Below, one piece after another: positions 42,723-51,835 of a stretch of DNA of 64,000 nt (its first letter is position 1; each line of letters opens with the position of its first letter). Source of the DNA: Pseudomonas gingeri (GTDB taxonomy: Bacteria > Pseudomonadota > Gammaproteobacteria > Pseudomonadales > Pseudomonadaceae); the NCBI RefSeq assembly GCF_013386165.1, contig NZ_JACAOS010000015.1, positions 693,594 through 757,593 of the forward strand, in the 5' to 3' direction. A model generated the notes under the pieces. The model saw only the letters and a list, made by a program, of their open reading frames with translations. It had not been told where the DNA came from and ran no database searches. Position numbers and translations under genes: made by a program.

Positions 42723-43655
42723 ATGAACCTCAAGTTTCTCGAAACCTTCGTCTGGGTTGCGCGGCTGAAGAGCTTTCGCCTGACGGCGGACAAGCTGTTC
42801 ACCACCCAGGCGTCCATTTCCAGCCGGATCGCGGTGCTCGAAGGCGAGCTTGGGGTGAAGCTGTTCCTGCGCGATTCCCGCGGCGTCAGCCTGACCCCCG
42901 AAGGGCTCAAGGTGCTCGACTATGCCGAGCAGATGATGGACACCATGCAGGCCCTCAAGCATGCCATCGAAATCAGTTCGACCAAGGTCGGGCGCCTGCG
43001 TATCGGCGTGATGGACACGGTCATCCATACCTGGCTCAGCCCATTGGTGGCGCAGATGTCGGATCGATTTCCCCTGGTGGAAATCGAGCTGGTGGCCGAT
43101 ACCGCGCTGAACCTCTGCGATCAGCTGCAAAAAGGCTTTCTCGACCTGGTGCTGCAAACCGACCTGCTACGCCAGGAATCCATCCGCAGCCTGAAGCTGA
43201 TCAGCCACCCGATGGGCTGGGTGGTGGCCAGCCATTCGATCTACAACCGCGAATATGCAAGCCTGGCCGAACTCGCCCGGGAGCGCATCGTGACCTTCTC
43301 GAAAAACTCGCGGCCACACCAGGAAATTCTTGGCTTGATGCAGGTCCATGGCGTCCCGGCGCCGCGCCTGAACTGCGTCAACTCGGTGTCGGCGATTACC
43401 CGGCTACTGCGCGACGGCTTCGCTATCGGCGCCCTGCCGTCGGTGCTGGTGAGGGAAGAACTGATGCGCGGCGAGCTGACCTTGCTGGCCCTCGACGTAC
43501 GCCCGCCGAACTTGGAAGTGGTGGTGTCCTGGCGGGTCGGCGTGGAGCTGGTGGAGGAAATTGTCGCGCTGTGCCAGGAGGTGCTGCACAGCTATGCGGA
43601 CAAGATGGGCGAGCAGTATGTGGTCCTGAGCAAGCCCGCCCTCTCCGGTCAATAA
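42723..43655 (+). CDS. LysR-family regulator, likely of the MFS-pxp operon
   Basis: A 310-residue LysR protein. The HTH (MNLKFLETFVWVARLKSFRL..., LFTTQASISSRIAVLEGEL) spans residues 1-62 and the effector domain follows LRIGVMDTVIHTWLSPLV. It is divergent from the MFS-pxpABC operon over 159 bp, the classic LysR arrangement, so it probably controls that operon. The 3' end overlaps the convergent DUF2937 gene by 7 bp. Confidence 0.92.
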   Translation: MNLKFLETFVWVARLKSFRLTADKLFTTQASISSRIAVLEGELGVKLFLRDSRGVSLTPEGLKVLDYAEQMMDTMQALKHAIEISSTKVGRLRIGVMDTVIHTWLSPLVAQMSDRFPLVEIELVADTALNLCDQLQKGFLDLVLQTDLLRQESIRSLKLISHPMGWVVASHSIYNREYASLAELARERIVTFSKNSRPHQEILGLMQVHGVPAPRLNCVNSVSAITRLLRDGFAIGALPSVLVREELMRGELTLLALDVRPPNLEVVVSWRVGVELVEEIVALCQEVLHSYADKMGEQYVVLSKPALSGQ

Positions 43656-44182
43656 CCCCGTTCGCGCCGGGCCAGGCGTTCGCGCTGGCGCTTGCCGCCC
43701 AGCACCACCCAGTCCACCAGGCGGAAGAAGCCTTCGATCACGAACGAGAACAGCAGCGCCGCGCCCATCGCCCAGCCGATCGCCTCGGGCGAGAGCAGGA
43801 CCTGATAGGTGTAGCCCTGCAAGGTTTCCTCGCGGATCGCCGGATCGGCCGCATACGCCACCTGTAACGCCCGTTTGTACCAGGGGCCCTGCATGGCCTG
43901 GAACTGGTCATCGAGCAGACGCTGGCGGTTGAGCAGGTTGCCGAGGCTGTCGGCATCGCTGCGAAACACCGGGTCGTCGCTGGCACGATAATGCGCCACC
44001 AACGCCTGCAGATCGCCGTTGAAGAACTGCTCGGCAGTCTTCTGGAAGCCCTGGAGGCTGGTCTGCGCTTCAATCAGGTGTGCCTCGACCCGCTTGGCGT
44101 AGTCGTTGATGAAGCCCGGCACCTGGACACCGATCAGCAGGCCCAGGGTAAACAGAATCAGCCGCAGGTAACTCAACCACAT
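43649..44182 (-). CDS. DUF2937-family membrane protein
   Basis: A 177-residue protein with N-terminal (about 4-24, LRLILFTLGLLIGVQVPGF) and C-terminal (about 135-158) membrane helices and a helical periplasmic or cytoplasmic middle (HLIEAQTSLQGFQKTAEQFFNGDL). This matches DUF2937. ATG 44182 is chosen; the open frame extends into yafJ only as a shadow. It follows yafJ by 11 bp. Function unknown. Confidence 0.85.
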   Translation of the reverse strand: MWLSYLRLILFTLGLLIGVQVPGFINDYAKRVEAHLIEAQTSLQGFQKTAEQFFNGDLQALVAHYRASDDPVFRSDADSLGNLLNRQRLLDDQFQAMQGPWYKRALQVAYAADPAIREETLQGYTYQVLLSPEAIGWAMGAALLFSFVIEGFFRLVDWVVLGGKRQRERLARRERGY

Positions 44183-44193
44183 AACGGACTTCC

Positions 44194-44970
44194 TTATTCG
44201 GTCTGGCCCTGGCTGACGCATTCGCCGCGCCGCCACAGGCTCCATTGGCCCGGTTCGTAGCGGGTCCAGGTTTCGTTTTCGGTCAAGGGTTCGGTGGCAA
44301 TCACCGTCACCACGTCGTTGGGAGTGGTCTCGGCCTGGAAGTCGACAATCACGTCCACATCCTTCAAGCGCGCCGGCCCGAAAGGCGCGCGCCGGGTGAT
44401 CTGCGCCAACTTGGTCGAGCAATAGCAGAACAGCCAGTCGCCGTCGCTGAGCAGGCAGTTGAACACGCCTTTGCCACGGTACTCGGCACACGCCTGGACC
44501 AGGGACGGCAGCAGCGCTTCAATGTCCACGGGCTCGGGAAAGGCCTGGCGCACGCGGTTGAGCAGGTCGCAGAACGCCGCCTCGCTGTCGGTGTCGCCCA
44601 CCGGGCGGTAAAAACTGGTGGGTGGCTGGAAGTCCGCCAACTGGCCGTTATGGGCGAAACACCAGTTACGCCCCCACAATTCGCGGACAAACGGATGGGT
44701 ATTGGACAGGCAGACCTTGCCGACATTGGCCTGGCGGATATGCCCGATCACCACTTCGCTCTTGATCGGGTAACGCTGCACCAGGTTCGCGACCTCGGAC
44801 TCGCAGCTCGCCGCCGGGTCCTGGAACAGGCGCAGGCCACGGCCTTCGTAGAAGGCGATGCCCCAACCGTCGCGATGGGGGCCGGTACGCCCCCCGCGTT
44901 GCATCAGACCGGTAAAGCTGAAAACGATATCGGTCGGTACATTGGCGCTCATGCCCAACAATTCACACAT
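44194..44970 (-). CDS. Class II glutamine amidotransferase, YafJ-like
   Basis: A 258-residue protein beginning MCELLGMSAN, so Cys2 is the N-terminal nucleophile after Met removal. GWGIAFYEG, HIRQANVGKVCLSNTHPF and FAHNGQLADF are the glutaminase-site motifs shared with GlnA-type Ntn amidotransferases. There is no synthetase domain, so its acceptor is unknown, as for E. coli YafJ. Middle gene of a three-gene group with an upstream membrane-protein gene (32-bp gap) and DUF2937. Confidence 0.92.
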   Translation of the reverse strand: MCELLGMSANVPTDIVFSFTGLMQRGGRTGPHRDGWGIAFYEGRGLRLFQDPAASCESEVANLVQRYPIKSEVVIGHIRQANVGKVCLSNTHPFVRELWGRNWCFAHNGQLADFQPPTSFYRPVGDTDSEAAFCDLLNRVRQAFPEPVDIEALLPSLVQACAEYRGKGVFNCLLSDGDWLFCYCSTKLAQITRRAPFGPARLKDVDVIVDFQAETTPNDVVTVIATEPLTENETWTRYEPGQWSLWRRGECVSQGQTE

Positions 44971-45002
44971 GCTCGGACTCTCGCTTCAATGCCGTGACGC
45001 CG

Positions 45003-45494
45003 TTACAGACGCGGTTCGACCCGCGAACGCCCATTGCCACCGGTTGGCGGCTGACGGCCATAACGCTCGTTGCGATCGGCCGCGGCGAACGGTTGATCGT
45101 CCTCCTCGGACTCGGCCGCAGGCGTCGTGCCGGCCGCAACGGGAGGCGGGCGACGGGCCTTGATGGAGCGCTCGATGGGCCAGCGGATCAGGGCGAAGAC
45201 CAGATAGACGCCCAGGGCGATCATCAGGTACATGAACAGATCGGAAACCGCGCGCCAGGCGTTGTTGCCGACCTTGAACATCAGGTCCAGGGCCGTAATG
45301 GCCACCGCCGGGGCGAACTTTTCCTTCACCGGATCGATAATGGTCGGGCTGAACAACAGCACCGCCATCACCACGCGCAGCGGTTCGCGCAACCAGCGCC
45401 AGATCCAGCGGGTCAGGCGAAACCACACCAACAAGCAGCCCAGGGCGGCGAAGGCGTAGCAGCCCCAGGCAATCAGATAGTCGTTCTCGGTCAT
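45003..45494 (-). CDS. Membrane protein of unknown function
   Basis: A 163-residue protein with four hydrophobic segments (YLIAWGCYAFAALGCLLVWF; PLRVVMAVLLFSPTII; AITALDLMFKV; LFMYLMIALGVYLVFALI) and a polar, Pro/Glu/Arg-rich tail of about 50 residues. I recall relatives labelled 'MFS transporter', which four segments cannot support. Start 45494 (MTENDYLIAW) and 45503 (MDTM...) are both possible; neither has a strong site. First gene of the yafJ group. Confidence 0.75.
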   Translation of the reverse strand: MTENDYLIAWGCYAFAALGCLLVWFRLTRWIWRWLREPLRVVMAVLLFSPTIIDPVKEKFAPAVAITALDLMFKVGNNAWRAVSDLFMYLMIALGVYLVFALIRWPIERSIKARRPPPVAAGTTPAAESEEDDQPFAAADRNERYGRQPPTGGNGRSRVEPRL

Positions 45495-45592
45495 GGTGTC
45501 CATGGCAAGGCTGGCAAATAGATGCTTATGATAACGGCTTTTCGCAGGTCCGGCTGCACCGCCGTCAGCGATCCGTCCACAGAGAGTTGCCC

Positions 45593-47644
45593 ATGTCCCT
45601 CGATAGCACCGTCAACAGCGCCCCGATTGCCCGCCGCGACGCGGGCGCGGACCCTTACGCCTGGTTGCAGGAACGCGACAGCGATGCCGTGCTCGACTAC
45701 CTAAAGGCCGAAAACAGCTACCAAGAAGCCCAACTGGCCGATCAAGGCGCACTGCGCGAAACCCTGTTCGAGGAAATCAAGGCGCGGATTCTCGAAACCG
45801 ACCTGTCCCTGCCCTCGCCCTGGGGACCGTTCCTGTACTACACCCGCACCACCGCCGGCGACGAATATGCGCGGCACTACCGCTGCCCGCGCCCGGCCGA
45901 CGACAGCCTGACGGTGGATGAAAGCGCCGAAATCCTGCTGCTCGACCCCAACCGGCTGGCCGAAGGCGGTTTCTTCTCCCTCGGGGCCTTCAGCATCAGC
46001 CCGGATCACCAGCGCCTGGCCTACAGCCTCGACACCACTGGCGAAGAGGTCTATCGCCTGTACGTCAAGGAGCTGGCCAGCGACGCGGTCAGCGAACTGC
46101 CGTTCGAGGACTGCGACGGCAGCATGACCTGGGCCAATGACAGCCAGACACTGTTTTTCGCCGAACTGGACGAGACTCATCGCCCCCACAAGCTCTACCG
46201 CCATCGCCTCGGCGACAGCAGCGCCGAGGAAGTCCTGCACGAAGCCGACGGGCGTTTCTTCCTGAACTGCTACCGCAGCAGTTCCGAACGGCAACTGGTG
46301 GTGTTGCTCAACAGCAAGACCACCAGCGAAGCCTGGGCCCTGGACGCCGATACACCGACCCAGGCCTTTACCTGCCTGGCGCCACGGGTCGAAGGCCACG
46401 AATACTTCGTCGATCACGGCCACTACCAGGCGCAGTGGAGCTGGTTTATCCGCAGCAACCAGGACGGCATCAACTTCGCCCTGTTTCACGCCCCGGACCA
46501 TGGCGTGCCGACGCGGGGCGACTGGCAGTTGCTGGTGCCCCACGACGACCAGGTGATGCTCGAAGGCCTGACCCTGAATACCTCGGCCCTGTGCCTGAGC
46601 CTGCGTGAAGGCGGCTTGCCGATCATCGAAGTGCGGCCCCAGGGCCTGCCGAGCTATCGCGTGCAACTGCCGGATGCCGCCTACAGCCTCTACGTGCAGG
46701 ACAGCCTGGAATTCACCAGCCAGACCATCCGCCTGCGCTACGAAGCACTCAATCGTCCGGCCCAGATCCGCCAACTGACCCTGGCCAGCGGCGAACAAAG
46801 CGTACTCAAGCAAACCCCGGTATTGGGCGACTTCGACCCCGATGCCTACGTCAGTCAGCGCCTCTGGGCCAAGGCCACGGACGGCACACAGGTGCCCATC
46901 AGCCTGGTGGTCAAGCGTGAACTGCAAGGCCAGGTCACGCCGCTCTATCTCTATGGTTATGGCGCCTACGGCGAAAGCCTCGACCCGTGGTTCTCCCACG
47001 CCCGCCTGAGCCTGCTCGAACGCGGCATGGCCTTCGCCATCGCCCATGTGCGGGGCGGCGGCGAACTGGGCGAAGCCTGGTATCGCGCCGGCAAGCAGGC
47101 CCACAAGCAAAACACCTTCGACGACTTTATCGCCTGCGCCGAGCACCTGATCGCCGAGGGCCTGACTACCTCGAAGCAACTGGCGATCAGCGGCGGCAGT
47201 GCCGGCGGCCTGTTGATCGGTGCGGTGCTCAACCAGCGCCCGGAACTGTTCCAGGTGGCGATCGCCGAAGTGCCGTTCGTCGATGTGCTGAACACCATGC
47301 TCGACCCGGACCTGCCGCTGACCGTCACCGAATACGACGAATGGGGCAATCCCGAGGAGCCCGAGGTCCATGCGCGGATCAAGGCCTACGCACCTTATGA
47401 AAACGTCCGCGCCCAGGCCTACCCGGCGGCGCTGGTGATCGCCGGCTACAACGACAGTCGCGTGCAGTACTGGGAAGCGGCCAAATGGGTGGCAAAACTG
47501 CGCGCCACGAAAACCGACGAGCATCTACTCTTGCTCAAGACCGAACTGGACGCCGGCCATGGTGGCATGAGTGGTCGTTATCAGGGATTACGTGACGTAG
47601 CCCTCGAATATGCCTTCGTGTTCAAGGTTCTCGGCCTGATCTGA
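45593..47644 (+). CDS. ptrB: Oligopeptidase B, S9 serine peptidase
   Basis: A 683-residue prolyl-oligopeptidase-family enzyme with an N-terminal beta-propeller (about 75-400) and C-terminal hydrolase domain. Catalytic residues are Ser536 (SGGSAGG), Asp621 (NDSRVQYWE) and His656 (DAGHGG). The region PFVDVLNTMLDPDLPLTVTEYDEWGNP carries the acidic residues that favour Arg/Lys at P1 in oligopeptidase B. It cleaves short basic peptides in the cytosol. ATG 45593 follows AGAGAG. Confidence 0.93.
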   Translation: MSLDSTVNSAPIARRDAGADPYAWLQERDSDAVLDYLKAENSYQEAQLADQGALRETLFEEIKARILETDLSLPSPWGPFLYYTRTTAGDEYARHYRCPRPADDSLTVDESAEILLLDPNRLAEGGFFSLGAFSISPDHQRLAYSLDTTGEEVYRLYVKELASDAVSELPFEDCDGSMTWANDSQTLFFAELDETHRPHKLYRHRLGDSSAEEVLHEADGRFFLNCYRSSSERQLVVLLNSKTTSEAWALDADTPTQAFTCLAPRVEGHEYFVDHGHYQAQWSWFIRSNQDGINFALFHAPDHGVPTRGDWQLLVPHDDQVMLEGLTLNTSALCLSLREGGLPIIEVRPQGLPSYRVQLPDAAYSLYVQDSLEFTSQTIRLRYEALNRPAQIRQLTLASGEQSVLKQTPVLGDFDPDAYVSQRLWAKATDGTQVPISLVVKRELQGQVTPLYLYGYGAYGESLDPWFSHARLSLLERGMAFAIAHVRGGGELGEAWYRAGKQAHKQNTFDDFIACAEHLIAEGLTTSKQLAISGGSAGGLLIGAVLNQRPELFQVAIAEVPFVDVLNTMLDPDLPLTVTEYDEWGNPEEPEVHARIKAYAPYENVRAQAYPAALVIAGYNDSRVQYWEAAKWVAKLRATKTDEHLLLLKTELDAGHGGMSGRYQGLRDVALEYAFVFKVLGLI

Positions 47645-47735
47645 GGAACTCTGCCCGGCGTCCTTGTCATAACTCTGGGCCGCCGGGTTTCAATGCCCGC
47701 ACAGAATAATAGGCAACAAGAAAAGACCGTGAGCC

Positions 47736-48209
47736 ATGTCAGAAACGACCTTACTGAATAACGAAATCCGCGACATGCTGATGGACAGCGGTTTGTTCGC
47801 CAGCTTGCTGCCGGCGGATTGCCTCGCCGCTGCCGGCTATTTCAGCATCAGCAGCGTCGCCAAGGGCGCAGCCATTTTCAACGAAGGGGATGCCGGGACC
47901 TTCATGTGCATCATTCACTACGGCAGCGTGAACGTGCAGAAGAGCAACGCCGAGGGTCAACCGGTGGTGATCGCCACCTTGCGCGCCGGCCGGGCCTTCG
48001 GCGAGATGGCGGTGCTCGATGGCGAGCGGCGCTCGGCCAGTTGCGTGGCCGCCAGCGATTGCCAACTGCTGAACCTGGGCAAGGACTCCCTGGAAAAGAT
48101 GCTCAACGACGCACCGAAGATCGCCGCCAAGATCATTCGCGCCATCGCCATTGCGCTGTCCAAACGACTGCGCATGGCGGACGGCCAACTGCTCTCGCAA
48201 CAGATCTAG
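47736..48209 (+). CDS. Stand-alone cyclic-nucleotide-binding domain protein
   Basis: A 157-residue protein made almost wholly of one cNMP-binding fold (about residues 15-140): IFNEGDAGTFMCIIHYGSVNV and the phosphate-binding cassette FGEMAVLDGERRSAS. No DNA-binding or catalytic domain follows, so it may be a cAMP or c-di-GMP sensing adaptor. It overlaps a convergent gene by four bases. Upstream is ptrB (91-bp gap). Confidence 0.88.
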   Translation: MSETTLLNNEIRDMLMDSGLFASLLPADCLAAAGYFSISSVAKGAAIFNEGDAGTFMCIIHYGSVNVQKSNAEGQPVVIATLRAGRAFGEMAVLDGERRSASCVAASDCQLLNLGKDSLEKMLNDAPKIAAKIIRAIAIALSKRLRMADGQLLSQQI

Positions 48210-48487
48210 CTGGAGGTCTCCTTCACCTTATCGTTCTTGTCCGCCTTGTCATTCTGCTCCGGCCCCGGCAGGGTCTGGTCCTTGGGCGGCTGTGGCAATT
48301 CGATACTGGGCAGCGGCTCACCGGCCTTGGGCGGCGTGCGCGGGGTGATCTGCGGGGACGGCGTCGGGGTGGCCGTACTCGGCGCTCCCGTTTTCGGCGT
48401 GACCGGTACCGGCGAGAGATCCTCGGCCCGTACCGTGGTAATGGTGAGCGCGGTCAATGCAATGACCGCTACAATAGCGCGTTTCAT
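48206..48487 (-). CDS. Small Pro-rich exported protein
   Basis: A 93-residue protein with a signal peptide (MKRAIVAVIALTALTITTVRA, cleavage about residue 21) and a mature chain dominated by Pro, Thr, Ser and Lys (TPKTGAPSTATPTPSPQITP), almost certainly disordered. ATG 48487 is chosen over TTG 48490. Convergent with and overlapping the cNMP gene by 4 bp. Function unknown; it may be a periplasmic linker-like protein. Confidence 0.65.
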   Translation of the reverse strand: MKRAIVAVIALTALTITTVRAEDLSPVPVTPKTGAPSTATPTPSPQITPRTPPKAGEPLPSIELPQPPKDQTLPGPEQNDKADKNDKVKETSS

Positions 48488-48569
48488 CAATGGCTCCGTT
48501 GCCAGACTTCTCTGTCTGCCATCAGGCTACTCGCAACGCGGCTATTTTGCCCCTCCCAATGAGATTTCC

Positions 48570-49256
48570 ATGAAACGTTTCGTTCTGCTGGACACCACTC
48601 CGATCCCTGAAAACGGCGGTGCCCTGTGCCTGTTCGAGTATGGCGAAGACTTCGTGATCAAGATCCAGGGCGGTGACGGCGGGCAATTGATGAACACCCG
48701 CATGCACGGTTCCGAAGATGCCCTGGCGGAAATTCCCTGCCGTAAGGTCGCAGGCCGGCCGCAGTCGCGGGTGCTGATCGGTGGCCTGGGCATGGGCTTC
48801 ACCCTGGCAGCGGCCCTCAAGCACCTGGGCAAGACCGCCGAAGTCGTGGTGGCCGAACTGGTGCCCGGCGTCGTCGAGTGGAACCGCGGTCCGCTGGGGG
48901 AAAAAGCCGGCCGGCCGCTGGACGACCCGCGCACGCTGATCCGCCTGGAAGACGTGGCCAAGGTCCTGCAGGCCGAACCCAATGGCTTCGATGCGATCAT
49001 GCTCGATGTCGACAACGGCCCCGAAGGCCTGACCCAGAAAGCCAACAGCTGGCTCTACTCGGCAGGCGGCCTGAGCGCCTGTGCCAAGGCGCTGCGGCCC
49101 AAGGGCGTACTGGCGGTGTGGTCGGCCAGTGCCGACAGCCATTTCTCCGACAAGCTGCGCAAGGCCGGCTTCAAGGCCGAGGAAGTCCAGGTCTATGCCC
49201 ACGGTAACAAGGGCACGCGTCACACCATCTGGATCGCCGAGAAGCTCAAGAACTGA
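48570..49256 (+). CDS. Spermidine-synthase-like (SAM-dependent) protein
   Basis: A 228-residue Rossmann protein: RVLIGGLGMGFTLAAALKH is the glycine-rich SAM or decarboxy-SAM loop, VVVAELVPGVVEWNRG the acidic ribose-binding strand, and DAIMLDVDNGPEGL the motif II. It resembles the SpeE-like family without the N-terminal SpeE domain, so true spermidine synthesis is unlikely. ATG 48570 lies behind GAG; the open frame from 48237 is a shadow region. Divergent from the Pro-rich gene. Confidence 0.85.
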   Translation: MKRFVLLDTTPIPENGGALCLFEYGEDFVIKIQGGDGGQLMNTRMHGSEDALAEIPCRKVAGRPQSRVLIGGLGMGFTLAAALKHLGKTAEVVVAELVPGVVEWNRGPLGEKAGRPLDDPRTLIRLEDVAKVLQAEPNGFDAIMLDVDNGPEGLTQKANSWLYSAGGLSACAKALRPKGVLAVWSASADSHFSDKLRKAGFKAEEVQVYAHGNKGTRHTIWIAEKLKN

Positions 49257-49306
49257 GCTAAACTTTGCCGCATAACCGTCATTAACCTATTCGACAAGGT
49301 GAACCC

Positions 49307-49681
49307 ATGAGTTCGGCCAACCCTCCCTCCCATACCGCCAAGCTGGACCGTATCCTGGCCGATGCGAAACGCGATAAAGAGATGGGCTATCGTGACAAGG
49401 CGCTGAAAATGTACCCGCACGTCTGCGGTCGCTGTGCCCGTGAATTTTCCGGCAAGCGCCTGAGCGAGCTCACCGTGCATCACCGCGACCACAACCATGA
49501 CAACAACCCGCAGGACGGTTCCAACTGGGAACTGCTGTGCCTGTTCTGCCATGACAACGAGCACTCGCGCTACACCGACCAGCAGTACTTCGGCGACAGC
49601 TCGCTGAGCAGCCCGAAGATCGCCAAGGCCACCCACAACCCGTTCGCGGCGCTGGCCGGGTTGATGAAAAAAGACGAGTAA
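49307..49681 (+). CDS. yajD: YajD-type HNH nuclease
   Basis: A 124-residue protein with CGRCARE, LTVHHRDHNHDNNPQDGSNW and LCLFCHDNEH: two CxxC pairs for zinc around the HH-H-N-H nuclease core. These are the features of E. coli YajD, whose role is uncharacterised. ATG 49307 has AAGGTG 5 bp upstream. It follows the spermidine-synthase-like gene by 50 bp and may share its transcript. Confidence 0.92.
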   Translation: MSSANPPSHTAKLDRILADAKRDKEMGYRDKALKMYPHVCGRCAREFSGKRLSELTVHHRDHNHDNNPQDGSNWELLCLFCHDNEHSRYTDQQYFGDSSLSSPKIAKATHNPFAALAGLMKKDE

Positions 49682-49696
49682 GCCGGCAGCACCGGC

Positions 49697-51622
49697 TTAT
49701 ACGGTGAATCGCTGGACCAGCACGTTCAGATCGCCGCCCAGGCGCGATAGCTCAAGACTTGCCGACGCCGTCCGTGCACTCGACTGCGCCGACTCGTCGG
49801 CAATATCACGGACCCGAACCAGGTTGCCGCTGATCTGTTCGCAGGCGCGGGTTTGCTGATCGGCAGCCGTGGCGATCTGTGAGTTCATCGACTGGATCAG
49901 CGACGCCGACTGGCGAATCTCACTGAGCACGCCGCCGGCTTCACGGGCCAGGGCCACACTGGACAGGCTCATGTCCTGGCTCTGGCGCATGATCTTCGTA
50001 GCCTCCTCGGTGCCGCCATGGAGGGCCTTGATCAGCCCTTCGATTTCCTCGGTGGAGCGCTGGGTACGCTGGGCCAACGCCCGGACCTCATCGGCCACCA
50101 CCGCAAACCCTCGTCCCGCTTCACCGGCCCGCGCCGCTTCGATGGCGGCATTGAGGGCCAGTAGATTGGTCTGCTCCGCCACCTCGCGGATCACCCCGAA
50201 AACCCCGCCGATACGTTCACCGTCTTCACGCAGGCGCTCCATCGCCAGGGCCGAACGATCGACGTTGAGAACCAGGGCTTCAAAATGCTCAATCGCCTGG
50301 GTCACCACCCGATTGCCTTCGACACTGCGCCGCTCGGCCGCCTGGGCCGCCTCCGAGGCCTGCTGGGCATTGCGCGCGACATGCTGGGCGCTGTCGACCA
50401 TCTCGCCCATGGCGCTGGCAACCTCTTCGGTCTGCTGACGCTGCTGCGAAACGCCGGCGCTGCTGTGGGCGGTGACCGTCGACAAACCCTCCGCAGCCTG
50501 GGTCAACTGACGGGTGCCAGCGCCGATGCTGCCGATCAACTGACGCAGATGCCCGGCCATTTCACGCATCGCCGCCATCATCTGCCCCAACTCGTCACGT
50601 CGGTGGCTTTCCAGGTTACCGGTCAGGTCGCCCGCGGCGATCTGCCGGGCCAGGGCCAGGGTCCGCTTGAGCGGCGGGACGATCTGCCGGGTCATGACCC
50701 AGGCCGACAGCAAGCCCAGCAACAGCGCCAGGAACCCCGCCGCCAGCAACTCACCACGGGCCATCCGCACATCGTGAGCACGCCCTTGCAGTTGCAGTTG
50801 GTAGACCGCCGCACTCAGGTGCTGCAAGTCCCCGGCCTGGCTCAGCATCGCCTGCTTGGCCTGCTGGCTCTTGAGCACGCTGTCGCGAAAATCCACGACC
50901 CGATCCTGATAGGTCACCGCCGCCTGCAACGCACTCAGCAGTGGTGTCTGCAAGGCGTCACCCGGCAATTGCCCATACAGGTCGTTGCCCTGCCGACGAA
51001 TCTGGTCGGCTATCTGCGAAACGTGCACCTGCGCTTCAGGCTGGGGGTCGGCAATATACAGACGCACCTGATCGCGCAGCTGCGCCATCAGCCATTGCAA
51101 CTCGACCACCGCCTGGGCTTGATCGATGGTGACAGCCGGATCGCTGCGCATCTGCTGGAAGAGCTGGGTACGCAAACGTGTCAGTTGTTCGGCGATATTC
51201 TCCATCACCGGCACCATGGCAACTTCTGCGGCATGGGCCTGGCGTCGGGCCGCGACGAACTCGGAAAAACTCTGCTGATAAGCCCGGGCCACCTCACGGA
51301 TGCGTGTGAGGGTCGCCTGCGCGTCGGCTTCCAGGCTCATCTGCAGTTTGTCGACACCGGCATACAACGCCTGCATCTGCCCGGCATAGGCGTCGACCGC
51401 CGTGCTCTGTCCAGTGCGGTCGAACTCGTTTTCCTGCAAGCGCACGGCAGCGATCTGGGTGTCCAGCGAGACACTGTCCACCAGCGCTTCGCTGCGCATC
51501 GTCAGTTGCCCTATGCTGTACAAGGCAATTCCAGTCAGCAGCGCCGTGAGCAGCAACACGATGCCAAACCCCAGGGTCAACTTGCGACGTACCGAAGCAC
51601 CTATCAACCAGTCGGCGACCAT
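49697..51622 (-). CDS. Methyl-accepting chemotaxis protein with HBM sensor
   Basis: A 641-residue chemoreceptor: membrane helix 1 (about 14-34, LTLGFGIVLLLTALLTGIALYS), a ~255-residue all-helical periplasmic domain (about 35-290) of the size and style of the helical bimodular (HBM) sensor of P. putida McpS, helix 2 (ELLAAGFLALLLGLLSAWVM), HAMP, and the signalling tip EQTNLLALNAAIEAARAGE with GRGFAVVADEVRALAQRT. HBM receptors often bind TCA-cycle acids or amines. ATG 51622 follows AGGAGAG. No pentapeptide tether for CheR is seen at the end (VQRFTV). Confidence 0.92.
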   Translation of the reverse strand: MVADWLIGASVRRKLTLGFGIVLLLTALLTGIALYSIGQLTMRSEALVDSVSLDTQIAAVRLQENEFDRTGQSTAVDAYAGQMQALYAGVDKLQMSLEADAQATLTRIREVARAYQQSFSEFVAARRQAHAAEVAMVPVMENIAEQLTRLRTQLFQQMRSDPAVTIDQAQAVVELQWLMAQLRDQVRLYIADPQPEAQVHVSQIADQIRRQGNDLYGQLPGDALQTPLLSALQAAVTYQDRVVDFRDSVLKSQQAKQAMLSQAGDLQHLSAAVYQLQLQGRAHDVRMARGELLAAGFLALLLGLLSAWVMTRQIVPPLKRTLALARQIAAGDLTGNLESHRRDELGQMMAAMREMAGHLRQLIGSIGAGTRQLTQAAEGLSTVTAHSSAGVSQQRQQTEEVASAMGEMVDSAQHVARNAQQASEAAQAAERRSVEGNRVVTQAIEHFEALVLNVDRSALAMERLREDGERIGGVFGVIREVAEQTNLLALNAAIEAARAGEAGRGFAVVADEVRALAQRTQRSTEEIEGLIKALHGGTEEATKIMRQSQDMSLSSVALAREAGGVLSEIRQSASLIQSMNSQIATAADQQTRACEQISGNLVRVRDIADESAQSSARTASASLELSRLGGDLNVLVQRFTV

Positions 51623-51835
51623 AAAGAACTCTCCTGTGAGGCCGCCAGCCGGCCGGGGCGATACGCAAAACGCCTTGAGGCACTTTGATATCGCTGGCAT
51701 TCTAAATCGAACGATCCAAAACACAAGATCAAGATTTTTTCCAGCGGCTGTAATTTAAAGCCCCGTCGCGTCTCAACTGGGCGAAGTGCCATCACTTACG
51801 ATTTCCCCTTTGTTCCCGTCACGAGAACGCCGTCG

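Noticed and set aside
45701..47524. 607-codon minus-strand open frame
   Set aside because: Antisense to ptrB, whose catalytic triad and domains are intact.
48237..48569. Upstream extension of the spermidine-synthase-like frame
   Set aside because: It runs antisense through the Pro-rich exported protein and its signal peptide; the Rossmann protein starts naturally at 48570.
50285..51688. 467-codon plus-strand open frame
   Set aside because: Antisense to the chemoreceptor gene; composition is a mirror of that protein.
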